A DNA stretch of 64,000 bases from Oopsacas minuta (lineage: Eukaryota > Porifera > Hexactinellida > Lyssacinosida > Leucopsacidae), in contig JAKMXF010000363.1 in NCBI GenBank assembly GCA_024704765.1, positions 153,521 through 217,520 on the forward strand. Reading direction: 5' to 3'. How positions within the stretch are numbered: position 1 is the stretch's first letter; each line of letters opens with the position of its first letter. Under the pieces are notes generated by a model. The model ran no database searches. It was not told where the DNA came from and saw only the letters and a list, made by a program, of their open reading frames with translations. The translations under genes were made by a program, and so were the position numbers. Below are positions 1-11,500 of the stretch, piece by piece.

Positions 1-1260
1 ACAACAACATTTGCAAACTACAACACATAAGCAATACATTGCAACACAGCATAACTCCTACAACAACATTTGCAACATTAATCTCAAACTAACAGCAACA
101 CAACAACAATACATTGTAATACAGCAAATTTCCTACAACAACAGTTTACAACATAGCCTACAATTTTCCCTTCACAACATCCACAATGCAAACGGTAAAG
201 CAACACTTTGCAATACAGCATAATTTCTACAACAACATTTGCAATATACATCTTACTACAACAGCAATATAACACAGCATACAAGCAATATCCTACAACT
301 TTCCTACTACAACATTTCACCTACAACATTTGCAATGTATCCTGCAACAGCACTACATTGCAATACAGTAATACATTGCAACACAGCGATACATTGCAAT
401 ATAGCAATACATTGCAACTCAGCACTACTTCCAATGCTCACCAGAAGACACACAATGCACATACACGTGACACAATACAGACACATATCAATAGGCAATT
501 TATGGACACAATTACAGGCACATTCCTAAAGCTGAAATCTAATACCTACAGGACAGTTGAAAAGTGTACAAATACACGAAAGTTTAATGTTTTTCACTTC
601 TGTTAATTTGCAATCTGAACTATTAAAAGTAACTTATTTACCTTGCCAAAATATCCCGTGATAATCCCGTGCTATCCCATCCCTGTCCCATTCGTTAATA
701 AAGGAAGTAATACATTTAATAACAACATAGATCAACATACAGTACGAGTACAATACAAAACAGATGTAGAATGTAGAATGACAATAACACTTATCCTTTG
801 GATTGAGAATTTGTTCATCCTCTGTCCTTCACACCAACACCAGAATTACATCCAGAGTGAGTGAGTTACGCAAAACCATTCAACATCAAGACCTACAAAC
901 AACAAGAATGATATCAAGTTTGACAACAAACTGTACACATAAATCACACAGCCTATTGCAAACACATAAAGCTAAGCTGCAACAACAACATTTTGCAAAC
1001 ACAAAAGGCTAATACACTATTACATAGCTACATCTGTACAACATTACACACACAGACTACACCTCACCAGCTAATGCATAACATATACACACACAAAGAC
1101 TACACTACAGACACAATTATATGGCATAAGTGGACATACATTAAAGGCGTCAAATCAAAACATAAAACCACTACAACGACACAGCTGAAAAGAGTATAAA
1201 TACAGGCAAGTTCTGACATTTGGTACTTCTGTTCTTTTATTTCTGCAACATTAAAAGTTA
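1..1260. repeat. AT-rich imperfect tandem repeat region
   Basis: Bases 1-440 consist of degenerate short units built on TACATTGCAACACAGC and ACAACAACATTTGCAA, best ordered at 350-425. A second part at 960-1190 uses the same words. The ends of both parts resemble each other: 540-645 and 1175-1275 both run through a GAAAAGTGTACAAATACA-like stretch, then a CTTCTG word, then ATTAAAAGTTA and ACCTTGC. This suggests an approximately 600-bp duplication. Open frames here are repeat-driven, rich in Asn, Thr and Gln codons, and I do not call a gene. Confidence 0.6.
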
Positions 1261-1393
1261 ATTATTACCTTGCTCAAAAACCTTCCTTAACTGTCTCCAT
1301 TTGCTTGATTTAGTGACCAGGTATATCTATTGCTCTCTTCTTCATTTCCTTAGTTTAGTGACTTCTCCTTTGTATAGAACAACAATAACTTGG

Positions 1394-3418
1394 TTACAGC
1401 TCAGTCTCTCTCTTGTTAGCCTCTGATAACAGAAACTCTAACTCTTTAACCGTGTACTTTTCCTGTTCTACCTGGTCCCTTGAAGTAGTAAGGTCTGTTT
1501 GCCTGGAATTAACTGCTAATTCAGTATCTGCTACTTCCTTTCTTAGCTTACTTATTGTTTCAGATAATTCTGTATTGATTGAAACCATCTGTTCTAACTT
1601 AGTAATGGGCTCACTCAACTATAAATAGGAAATTAGGAGATCGAACTCAGTCAAAATGTATTAGAATAATCAGGATTATTATTATTACTATTATTATTAT
1701 TATTATTGACTTACTTGTTTGGTGTAATACTCTACGTCGTTTGTGAGTTTAGCATTTTCCAATAACACATCTTCTAACTTTTGTTTCTGGTTACATAGCT
1801 CTGATTCTTTGCTCAGAAATTCTTCTCCTTTCAACTCAATCTCTTTCCTACTGTCTCTAAGCTCAGCTTTCAAATTATTCGCTTCTTGCAGGTGATCATC
1901 TACAGAGTCAGCAGCTGTATTCGTTAACCATAAATTGAAATAAGTACACATTTCTCATTTAGTGAACAGATTTCAATTTACCTCCTGATTATCTTTGAGT
2001 ACTTCCCTCTCTCTTCCAGCTGTTTTCAACTCCTCTATCTCCTTAGTATATCCTTCTACCTGTAAGACCAATTCCTGGGAATATAGTCTTGAAACCTCTT
2101 TATCCTTCCTAACAGATGATAGCTGTATACCTTGCTTAGTCCTGCTCTCTTTCTCATCAGTATACTCTATACGTAGAAGTGATAAAGACTTGCTCAGAGC
2201 CTCCATTTCATCTGATGTATTAGGTAGAACTTCTTGGAATTCTTTAACTTTATATTCCTTAAACTGATCTAGGTTCTCCCCACATTCTTTCAGAGATTCC
2301 TCCAATTTATAAATCACAAATATTCATAATAACATCAACAAGTTATTTACCTATCTAGTTATATGCGAGAGGTTATTCGAGGGGAAATACCTCTGAGATG
2401 TCACTCTCATCTTCATCACAAACACCTATTTGTATTGCTTCAAAGTCATCAGGTTTGTCAACGAGTGAGTGGATAGAGTCTAATGCTTCAGACACCTGAT
2501 AAGCTCGAGAGACACTTCGCTCATCAACATTCTCACTTGATCCGGACAGGTTACTGTTCAGGTAGTAGTGTCTGAGGTGAACATTCTGGCTGGGAGAGTA
2601 CACGCTCTCTTGTCTCCTCGCCACCTGCAATCTCTCTGACACTTGTGTACAAGCTATGAAAGAAAAAGGGGCGGGGGAGGTTGTGGAATAGCAGAGAAGG
2701 CTTCAGCATCGATCAGATCACAATTTTCATCATCATTAATCACACGCTTCAGACAACTCAGACCACATTCTCTCACATAATCACTATTGAGTAATTGAGC
2801 TACACGAATAAGCTCCAGCATGTAGTAGGCACGTGTTTCATTCTGTCTTACCAGAGAGGCTACCTCTGAGTATATCCGTTCCCTCACTTGATCCAATACA
2901 GGAGACTCAACACCTGGGGAAACCCTCTTCTGTGAATTGTGACGAGTAACATGACCAGATTTCCTTCTGGGGGAAGCAGGAACAGCATTCACTTGTTGTT
3001 GGGGTTGTTTTCTGTAACAGTGCATAGGAGTGACCTCCCGTCTAGAAAGATTATCACGAGCTAAGGGCACACAGTGTTGAGATGATATCATATTATCTGA
3101 GAAAGTTAGATCAGTTTGAGTACAGCTAGTAGTTACAGGCACACGAGGCTCATGTATCCACTGGTTAACCGGGTGTAAAGCAGGATCAGGACCAGGACCA
3201 GGACCAGGACCAGGAGTAGGTAAGCTCTGGTACATATTAGCATCAGCTGAAGAGGGATAGAAGCCAGGAGTAGGTGTAGGGTAGCTGAGAAGGACAGGAG
3301 GAGCTGTCTGGTAGTAAGGAGTGACTGGAAGGGAATAAGGAGCACTAGGGAAAGTAGCACCGTGAGGAGTAGTGGCTACAGGGATGTGAGGCTGTTGTAT
3401 AGACAGAAATTGTGTCAT
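1394..3418 (-). CDS. coiled-coil protein with PCM1-like segment (3' exons)
   Basis: Five exons can be chained with GT-AG borders and compatible phases: 3418-2722, 2653-2391, about 2299-1982, 1914-1715 and 1618-1394 (stop TAA). The first is rich in Pro, Gln and Ser, with a GPGPGPGP run near 3200, and ends in a helical stretch containing YSEVASLVRQNE and LLNSDYVRE. From memory this matches the conserved C-terminal part of the centriolar-satellite scaffold PCM1. The last three exons are heptad-like coiled coil rich in Glu, Lys and Leu. The first Met at 3418 directly follows an acceptor-like CAG, so it may be internal and upstream exons may exist. PCM1 itself is about 2000 residues, so this is partial or a relative. 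The coiled-coil call is firm; the PCM1 link is moderate. Confidence 0.55.
1677..1710. repeat. (ATT)n microsatellite
   Basis: A run of ATT trinucleotides, interrupted once by ACT, lies inside the intron between the last two exons of the coiled-coil gene. Confidence 0.85.
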
Positions 3419-3779
3419 CTGTTCGGCTAAAATACAGAGGGGTCAAATGTGCGAAAATATACACATTAGAAAACTTGTAAATGTGCACAACAAGAGGTCA
3501 CTACAAGTACACATGCCAAATTTGGTGTCTTAACTTAGAAAGGTGTGAACAATAGAGCGCAAACATATACGTATATATTATATATACTCAACCATTTTAC
3601 AACTGAGCCACTATACTATGCAATAGTATTAATCGGAATAGCAAAAATAGAATATACAATCACATACTCAGAGTGCATTACTTAGATTTACAGCAGCTTG
3701 GTATTTGTTTCGCTTAGCAAACAAAAGTAACATTGCAATGCCATATAAGTAAAAATTGATCATTCGAGTTTCTTACTGA
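3419..3779. other. non-coding stretch
   Basis: AT-rich sequence between the coiled-coil gene and the Ig-domain exons. It holds a short alternating run near 3571-3592 and no supported exon. It could be an intron or a spacer. Confidence 0.5.
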
Positions 3780-4665
3780 GTACTTGAATAGATACGAGTC
3801 TTGAATAGAGATATCTATTTGCTACAACGGAATTATCATCAATAGTTTCCACGATACACTGGTACTCTCATGTGTCTAACTCCTGGGTGTCTCTGAAGAG
3901 TAAAGTTCCTTGGTGGGGAGATACGTAACTCACTCTGTTGCTAGTCTGATGAGGAATATACGTATATATATATATATATATATATTTTTAGCGGGGATAA
4001 GGCATTATATTTAGCTGCAAAAGGATTCCATCTACTAGCCACTTAAACGATAGAGAGAGTTCCTCATCTACACTAGCCTGATATACCAGATAGTCATCTT
4101 GGGCTAGTGCAAAAGAGCCAGAGGAAGGCTCATGTATGAATCTAGTATCATCTAAATGAATAAGAATTAGTCTTGATTGATAATTTGGTAAACAAATAAT
4201 CGATATGTTTACAAATATACATAACTATACAAATAATAATTACTTAGTATGGTGATGTAAGTACTTCTGGTGTATTAAACCGAAAGAGTTGGAAACGATA
4301 CAAGTGTAATTTCCGCTATCTTCTTTAAAGAGAGAATTCTTCACAAGAATACCAGGTGCAGGAGAGTAGACAAATATCTCAATAAACGAAAATTAATTTC
4401 TTATAAAACCTATCACTGATAAGATATTTCATATTTGTAATCTCGTTGTCAGACCTACCCAAACTAAGCAATAAAATACAGCTAAACAATGAAACATCAA
4501 TTTACCCTTGAGTAATAGCATCATTAAGAGGAATAAAGTCTCTGTTCCAAGAGTATTGGGGGGGGGGCGGAACTGAGTCACCTGAGCAATTGAGTGAAAG
4601 AGGAGGATAAGTGAATATAATTACAGATGGCAAGTGTTCACAACCCAGAAATCTGGGAGAATAAC
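3780..4665 (-). pseudogene. Ig-like domain receptor fragment with in-frame stop
   Basis: Four exon-like pieces on the minus strand have immunoglobulin hallmarks. 4665-4506 contains SLNCSGDS then QYSWNRDF (B-strand Cys and C-strand Trp). About 4380-4247 contains DSGNYTCIVSNSFG (the F-strand Tyr-x-Cys). About 4150-4010 contains LSLSFKWLVDG. About 3960-3780 contains SPHQGTLLFRD followed by EYQCIVET. In the last piece the codon before EYQC, where Gly would be expected (LDTGEYQC-like), reads TGA (near 3871), so the frame is interrupted. Splice borders are reasonable for the first two pieces. Such I-set domains are typical of cell-surface receptors. No membrane segment was found nearby. This may be a decayed receptor, or a gene whose exon edges I misplace. 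Confidence 0.5.
3959..3987. repeat. (TA)n microsatellite
   Basis: Alternating TA run between two Ig-like exon pieces. Confidence 0.85.
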
Positions 4666-4847
4666 CTAAATGTAGTTGTGACGCAATCATAGTACGTATA
4701 CGAAAGTTTACTTGAGATATACACTTTTATCACTATCAACTTATAACTTTCCGCAAGTTCTAATCACCGAATTTACCATTACAAAAGTATTTTCATACTA
4801 ATATTCACAAAATTGATACAATTAAGTAAAGATTGCATATCGTATTA

Positions 4848-5082
4848 CCTCGAATAATCCGCGGGGCAATTATTAATTTCAAGCACCCTTCAGAGGGAAA
4901 TTTAGATTTTTGTAAGCACGATTATTCCGACATAATCATACCTATGTTTATGCAATATGTATATATATATCCTTACAAACTGTAGATTGACCAAAATAAA
5001 GTGGAGTAATGGTTCACTGTATGTAGTTATATATTTTTAGGACCCTCAGGGGGGGCGAATATTCGAGGTAATACGGGAATTT
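4848..5082. mobile_element. small MITE-like element with inverted ends
   Basis: The sequence CGTATTACCTCGAATAAT at about 4850 is matched in reverse complement at about 5060-5080 (CGAATATTCGAGGTAATACG region). Both ends continue into C- or G-rich words. The interior of about 200 bp has no convincing frame; the minus frame across 5014-5247 has no recognised domain. The target duplication is unclear. Confidence 0.45.
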
Positions 5083-5458
5083 CATATCTACAGGGAAACT
5101 TTGGGGGAAGATCGAATTACTGTCGTAATATACAACAATTTCAAGCAGAAAATGTCCAGCCGGCAGACTGGTAGTGCAGCTCAGGGTCATGTACTTTTGT
5201 TCTTTCAAGGGGAGCAAGTCTCCCCCACCCCCAAGAAAATGCCGCAATCACTGGACCCGACTGATTATAGGATCCTGGATCAGATAAATATCTTTCAAAT
5301 ATTATAAATATAGATTTGAAAATATCAAAATTATAATTCCCTTACTCGATTACTCCTTACTAGAAGTTGAAATAAATTCTCTGCCATGATTTTGAATATT
5401 AAGAATTAATATATGTGAAAACATTATATTTTAATGAATCATTGTTCATTTTACAACA

Positions 5459-6361
5459 TCAGTCTAGTACCACATAAGATTTACTAGGGAAAATTTGTCC
5501 TACACTAGAAGAACGTGTACTGAGTTGAAAACTTTCGAAATCATCATCATCACAATGAGTAGAGATCGCTTCTAACTGCACAGCTTTCTGCCTAGTCAAA
5601 AGTTCAAGAGGGAGTGAAATGTTGTTAAGCTGACCCAAAGTTCGCAAATCGAAATAATATTTAGCGTATAGACTTAAAGGGACATTAACATCCAATTGTA
5701 ATAAGTCAAAAAAATCTCTTTCCATTTTATTGACATCATCAACTTGTAATTCTTTGAAAAGCTGACAATAATCCGCATTCCACACGGCTTTATCATTCCA
5801 TACTTTCGAAGCTAACAAGATAGATCCAAACAATATTCGTTTCCAAGTAAAAACTGAAATATGAATCCCTGCGTATATAAGAAGGCGCTCCAAATAGATA
5901 AGAGAAATAATTGCACATTCTGGTGTCAACTCTGCTGGATAAAAAAGCTGTTTCATGAATCTATAAATGGTCTTGGTTTCTGGAATAAGGCAGCTATCGA
6001 AACAAATTGCATTGTGACTTGAAATTGGGTGTAAACGCTCATCAAAAACATCCAAGTTACGAGGTTGTTGGTTTTTAGAATCGAATATGAGTAAATTATG
6101 CACTGCTAACGCTACTGATTTTAGGGTATGCTTCATATTTGGTTGTGCAACTGTATTTGAATCGATAAAAACACTACTGGTGGAGGAGGACCTCCGAATT
6201 CCATTATGATTCCCAATTATGGGTAAGTGGTTGTTGTTGTTAAAATAGAAGGACCCGAGGAACAAACTACCAATGAGCTCTTCGGGTTCACTAATATCTG
6301 TTAGCGAAGGGTATATCGGAATGAAATATTCTGTATCGGTCTCAGAGTTCTGTTCAGGTGT
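5459..6361 (-). CDS. CCNY: cyclin-Y-like, last coding exon
   Basis: Cyclin-Y activates PCTAIRE-family kinases (CDK14 and CDK16) at the plasma membrane. This exon opens after an acceptor CCTATAG at 6362 and runs to a TGA at 5459, giving about 300 codons. Hallmarks in order: SVFIDSNTVAQPNMKHT just before the cyclin box, LTPECAIISLIYLERLL, WKRILFGSILLASKVWND, AVWNADYCQLF, and SLYAKYYFDLRTLG. These agree with the family along the whole cyclin box. The N-terminal exon, which in the family carries a Met-Gly-Asn myristoylation start, was not located. The upstream sequence on the same strand belongs to membrane-protein genes. A second copy lies inverted at 63465-64000. Confidence 0.88.
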   Translation of the reverse strand, partial: TPEQNSETDTEYFIPIYPSLTDISEPEELIGSLFLGSFYFNNNNHLPIIGNHNGIRRSSSTSSVFIDSNTVAQPNMKHTLKSVALAVHNLLIFDSKNQQPRNLDVFDERLHPISSHNAICFDSCLIPETKTIYRFMKQLFYPAELTPECAIISLIYLERLLIYAGIHISVFTWKRILFGSILLASKVWNDKAVWNADYCQLFKELQVDDVNKMERDFFDLLQLDVNVPLSLYAKYYFDLRTLGQLNNISLPLELLTRQKAVQLEAISTHCDDDDFESFQLSTRSSSVGQIFPSKSYVVLD

Positions 6362-6654
6362 CTATAGGCAAAATTAAATAAATCGACCCTTGCTAGCGTA
6401 GCAACTAGATGTGACATAGGAATTTGAAAATAGCTACATACGTAGTTAATACAACAATTAACTTGAGTGAATGACTTATTAATTAATCACACATTCAATG
6501 ATTAGATACAGCAACCCTTAAGAATAATAATTCAATATTAATTAGTTCCGAAGTAATTTCTGGTATTAAATGTAATGCGAGAAATATGGAAATTTAAAGA
6601 AAACAAATTACTACAAAACAATAACGTCAATTATAGAAATGAGTATTATATAAC

Positions 6655-8258
6655 TCACATTGCGGATAGAACATACCAGTAAAGATTCATGTTTTGTTCG
6701 AGATTTTTTACATGCCTATCAACTTCTGCTGGCCTAGATCGTTTGCGTGAAGAACTATCACCAATTTTAACAACTGTAGGGCGTTGAGAATCAGACACAC
6801 TGTAATCCTATTTAAGATTAAAAATAGAAACATAATTCGTAGGGATGTATTAAATTGTCACCTCCAAATTGGGACGATTTAAGGGTGAATTATTGGAATT
6901 ATCAACATTTGAATACAGTGGATTCCGGTTATAAGAACATGTATGCTACTCACAAGGGTGTTCTTATAACCAGCATCCATTAGGAACAATCATACTACTT
7001 ACTAAATTGTATGTTTGTAAGCGAACTGAATAAATACAATTACTACGGAGATTCATATACATTTTCAGTGAAGATAACTTAATCTCTCAAGTAATATAAT
7101 TCTATAAATACTTACCCATTGTCCTGACTCTAATTGGAAATTTGGAGGAGCGAGTTGTGTTATGGGTCCTCTAGATGCCGACTAGTAGATAGATAGAGAG
7201 ATAGATAGATAGGCTAGACCAGACTAGACTAGATTAGACTTACCGTCGCAGATTCAAATAATTGTCCCGGTTCTTGGGTGGGGAAAGAAGAATTAGGAGA
7301 ACATTCATCAGTATTGTCTAATAGCTAAACGAAAAAACAAAAACACATAATATCAAATAAATATTAAACACATTACGTGGACCCCTCCCATAACTGCAAT
7401 ACAAATTTTGAGACTCTATGGACCCGGTACTGTCGTCCGTAACCGTTCTATTATTGTATAAAGATATTACCTGTTCAGTCTGTGATGCTTCGATAGATAG
7501 ATAATCGTCAAGAGTAAGCCCAGGTATGACGTCAGGTTTTTGAGGGCCAGCAACAACGAGATCTGGAATGTGTTGAATATTCGAAGGAGAATCCTTTATT
7601 ATTGAACTATGTGTAAGTGATGGTAATGAATTCTTAGTCATCAGATCAGTTGTATTGCTAGAACCAACTGAAACTGAATCTAAAGATGGTGTTAGAATAT
7701 ATCTAGGACCATCTTGATATCTATCTCTCACTTCGTCGCTAACAATTGGTATACATATACTTTTATCTGAGTCTTGGTCATTCATAGAATCGGAAGGAAG
7801 TTTACGTCGAACAGAGGTCTTCTCAGTTTCATGATTTGGGTAGGATTTTTGGCTGCTAGAGATCTCTACCTCGGAAGGCATACTGCTCTTATCGCTCACT
7901 ATAGAATATGGAAATGTAGGTATACATGTAAATCAGGAGAAGTAGAGAGAAGATTATAGCAATACATTAGCAAATTGATGGGAGGTAGATATAAGAATGT
8001 CTTGCCTACTATGGCGAAACCTCCACAAACGACCCAAAATACTACCCAGTTCCCCATTCTTGCTAAATTCCACAGTTCATTTGTATGGGACGAGGTACCA
8101 TGAATTCGCTCTATATATTTTCTCTCCGTTTCTACGTTTGTGGAGGTATCACTGCCATAGGAGGGAAAATTCGCTTTTCGGCAGGTTTTTGTAAGACAAC
8201 AATCAACATAAACACGAAAAGGTGAGACAATTGACATAGTTACACCAAATTTTATCAT
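6655..8258 (-). CDS. membrane protein R2-left, paralogue of R1
   Basis: The minus strand holds a block with a hydrophobic segment (WVVFWVVCGGFAIVG, about 8050-8010). A long tail exon at about 7904-7375 starts at TTCTATAG and contains ISLYNNRTVTDDSTG and NLYCSYGRGP. Short exons follow at about 7320-7244 (SSFPTQEP, LFESAT) and 7183-7118 (LAPPNFQLESGQ). The last exon, about 6808-6655, carries QRPTVVKIGD and RPAEVD. The last three are near-copies of R1 exons, so R2 arose by tandem duplication that replaced the front half. The donor-like CTGGTATGT at about 6685 would create a stop if joined to the cyclin-Y exon, so the gene probably ends with TGA at 6655. No recognised domain. Confidence 0.5.
6900..6995. 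mobile_element. short MITE fragment, duplicated
   Basis: TACAGTGGATTCCGGTTATA followed about 40 bp later by GTTCTTATAACCAGCATCC forms an inverted pair resembling the CAGTGGA-type ends of small mariner-like elements seen elsewhere here. The same sequence recurs at about 8955-9045 through the local tandem duplication. It is absent from the right copy, whose intron continues without it. Confidence 0.4.
7186..7240. repeat. (TAGA)n and (CTAGA)n low-complexity run
   Basis: GATAGATAGAGAGATAGATAG is followed by AGACTAGACTAGATTAGACT in an intron. The same run recurs at 9425-9480 and, inverted, at about 61345-61400, marking the three copies of this intron. Confidence 0.85.
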
Positions 8259-8506
8259 GGCTGTGCGAAGGAAAATGAAGATTAAGAACTATGCAGTATA
8301 AATACGTATAGAATGTAATTGAGTTCTATTAATAGTAACACTATGGCAACTATTGAGCACAAATATATCCATAGTTATGTGCGAATAAATAATGACGTCT
8401 GATTACCTTATAAGGAAACAGGATAGACGCAATGGTATTTACATTCTTGTAATTTGGAATTTTACAAATTAGTGCGGTATTATGAATTATATTTTAAAGT
8501 CGAGCA

Positions 8507-11500
8507 CTATTCTCTACAGAACTTACAATTCGATCCTTCGTTACTTTCTCCATTCTGCATTTCCTGGGGACCTAGATTATTAATGTCCTCAGTATCCTGA
8601 CGGACTTGACGTAAACTGTCTTCCAAATTCAAGGAGTTTCGAGATTTTTTTACATCCACATCAACTATATCGTCTTCAACTTCTGCTGGCCTACATCGTT
8701 TGTGTGAAGAATTCGAGTTCATACTAGTTTGGAGTTCAATGGAACTCGTAACAATGATTTCAGTGTTTCTCAAGCCTTCCAGAGTGTGTTTTTCAGTAAA
8801 TTTGAAATTATCACCAATTTTAACAACTGTAGGGCGTTGAGGAGGATACATAGTATGATCCTATTTAAGATTAAAAATAGAAACATAATTCGTAGGGATG
8901 TATTAAATTGTCACCTCCAAATTGGGACGATTTAAGGGTGAATTATTGGAATTATCAACATTTGAATACAGTGGATTCCGGTTATAAGAACATGTATGCT
9001 ACTCACAAGGGTGTTCTTATAACCAGCATCCATTAGGAACAATCATACTACTTACTAGTAATGGCGAGTTGGTAGTTATCTTCTCTTGCGATTGTGAGTA
9101 GGGAGAGACACAGTGAAGTGAATCATTTGATGCAAATGGCTGGGGCTTAGGAAATGGTGAAGTATTTGTGCGAGGAATGTGAATGAATGGGTAGAGATTA
9201 TTCTTTATTATTTCTCCTGTAGTATTTCGGCTGAGAAATCCCTAAATTGTATGTTTGTAAGCGAACTGAATAAATACAATTACTACGGAGATTCATATAC
9301 ATTTTCAGTGAAGATAACTTAATCTCTCAAGTAATATAATTCTATAAATACTTACACATTGTCCTGACTCTAATTGGAAATTTGGAGGAGCGAGTTGTGT
9401 TATGGGTCCTCTAGATGCCGACTAGTAGATAGATAGAGAGATAGATAGATAGGCTAGACCAGACTAGACTAGATTAGACTTACCGTTGCAGATTCAAATA
9501 ATTGTCCCGATTCTTGGGTGGGGAAAGAAGAATTAGGAGAACATTCATCAGTATTGTCTAATAGCTAAACGAAAAAACAAAAACACATAATATCAAATAA
9601 ATATTAAACACATTACGTGGACCCCTCCCATAACTGCAATACAAATTTTGAGACTCTATGGACCCGGTACTGTCGTCCGTAACCGTTCTATTATTGTATA
9701 AAGATATTACCTCTTCAGTCTGTGATGCTCCTCTTGTATATTTTTTTGATGGTGATGTGATCTTGGAGGTACCTGGATTAGGAACATCAAGGTGTAACAT
9801 GTCAACTGTCTCTCCTGACTCAAGTTGGTTACTCTCTTGTGATCCTAAAACACAATTAAACCAATATTCCAAAAAATCTAAGTAATAGTATGGAATTACC
9901 TGCGCGAGATCCAGGATTGGGTTGAGCTCCTCTAAGTAAAAGATAAAACAGATGTTAAACACAGGACAAAGATTGTTAATATTTGAAAATTGATAAATGG
10001 TAAAGGGAATAATATGAAATAAAAAATATCCGACAACTAACCTCTCTGCATCTCCCTGTGCCTGTGGAAAATACAAATATTCAATCATTGCAAATAAAAT
10101 ACGATAAAATTCACAGTAATATCTTAATTAATATGAACTTATACAATAGATTATGCGACGGTCATATTACTACAACGTGGCATACGTTATGTATAACAAC
10201 GTGGCTTACAAGTTGAAGAATTCGTATAATTGGAGGTAATGAAAATGAGTAAAATTATGATTCTATCTGTTGTAAGGAAAATTGGCCGTGTTGAGGCAAA
10301 TGTCTGCCTACATTTTCCATATGCGATCTGAAACACGAATTGATAAACCATATTCTGTTAGGAGTTACTCACCATTTTATCAGGAATAATTTTCCTACTA
10401 GTAAGAAAAGTTATACACTTTCTAGCCAGTTTCAAGCAAATTCGAAATAGCACCGTACACGTCCAACGCATAACTTGAAACCCATAATAGATAAGCACCG
10501 ACATTTTGAAAACACGATTAAAAGATAAACAAATAACAATTCTATTAAAAGATTATAACTAACATTAGCTTATACTATTAGTGTATTAGTAATTGTATTT
10601 GTGTTTGACAGATAATAATACAATAACTACACGCAAGTTCATTAGTAAAGGAAATAGGTTAATAGAAGTGTTACTATATTGAAAATATATCCAATATTGT
10701 ATATTTGTTCATTCCTGAAGAAATACTATTAACTTCAAATCCGCAGAAAATAATTTGAATTACTTATTAGTATTTGTTGGGTTTGTTACTATATGTCTGA
10801 TAATAATCTCATTAGTATGCTCTACTAGTGTAATAATTCGATCGTAATTAACCATTTTTGGAACGGTGCTAAGAATTATTGATAATCCCAAATCGGTTAC
10901 AATTGCTTTCAAAGCGTATTTCCCAAAAATATGTCAAAAAGTATTTGGGGAATTATAAATCAGTTAGCATGAGTATCCCTCCTGAATGCTTAGCACATAT
11001 ATTTGCTATACAAACTAAGTTCGTTTGTCTCATCATTATGGGTCAAATCATTCCATTGAATTTTGATGTATTCAAGCAAATGCTCAGCTCAGTGTTGTTG
11101 TAAATACAATTATAATAGCCACAAGGTTTACCTTAATACTTCCTAATGATATAGGGAAGTATAATGTGATTCTAGGGATATAAGTATATAATTATTCTAA
11201 AAAATAGATGTCAATTCGGGTCTTAGGGAGGAGTGAGGGGCGCTTTGGCACCTAACTTGGTACCAAGCCAGAGGAAACTCAAAACTTCATTGGCTTTATA
11301 TGTATATAACATTCCAATTTTGATGTCCGAAATTGTATATCGCTGTTACTGACATTCATTTGTCCTCCCTTAGGGTGTTATGTGTTAATAGGTAATAATT
11401 GTCACCGATAAAGTGATGATAATAATGTCCAAAAGTTATTTACAGGCATAAGCGGCAATATTCTCAGAAATGTCTCACCTTTGGAACTGGGTCTCCATTT

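Noticed and set aside
208-606. 132-codon open frame in the first 600 bases
   Set aside because: It follows the 15-20-bp tandem units and gives a repetitive Cys/Asn/Thr/Ile protein. No splice context or domain.
10879-11103. 74-codon frame conserved at 59769-59993
   Set aside because: Conserved only because the intron is in the inverted duplication. It runs against the gene and has no motif.
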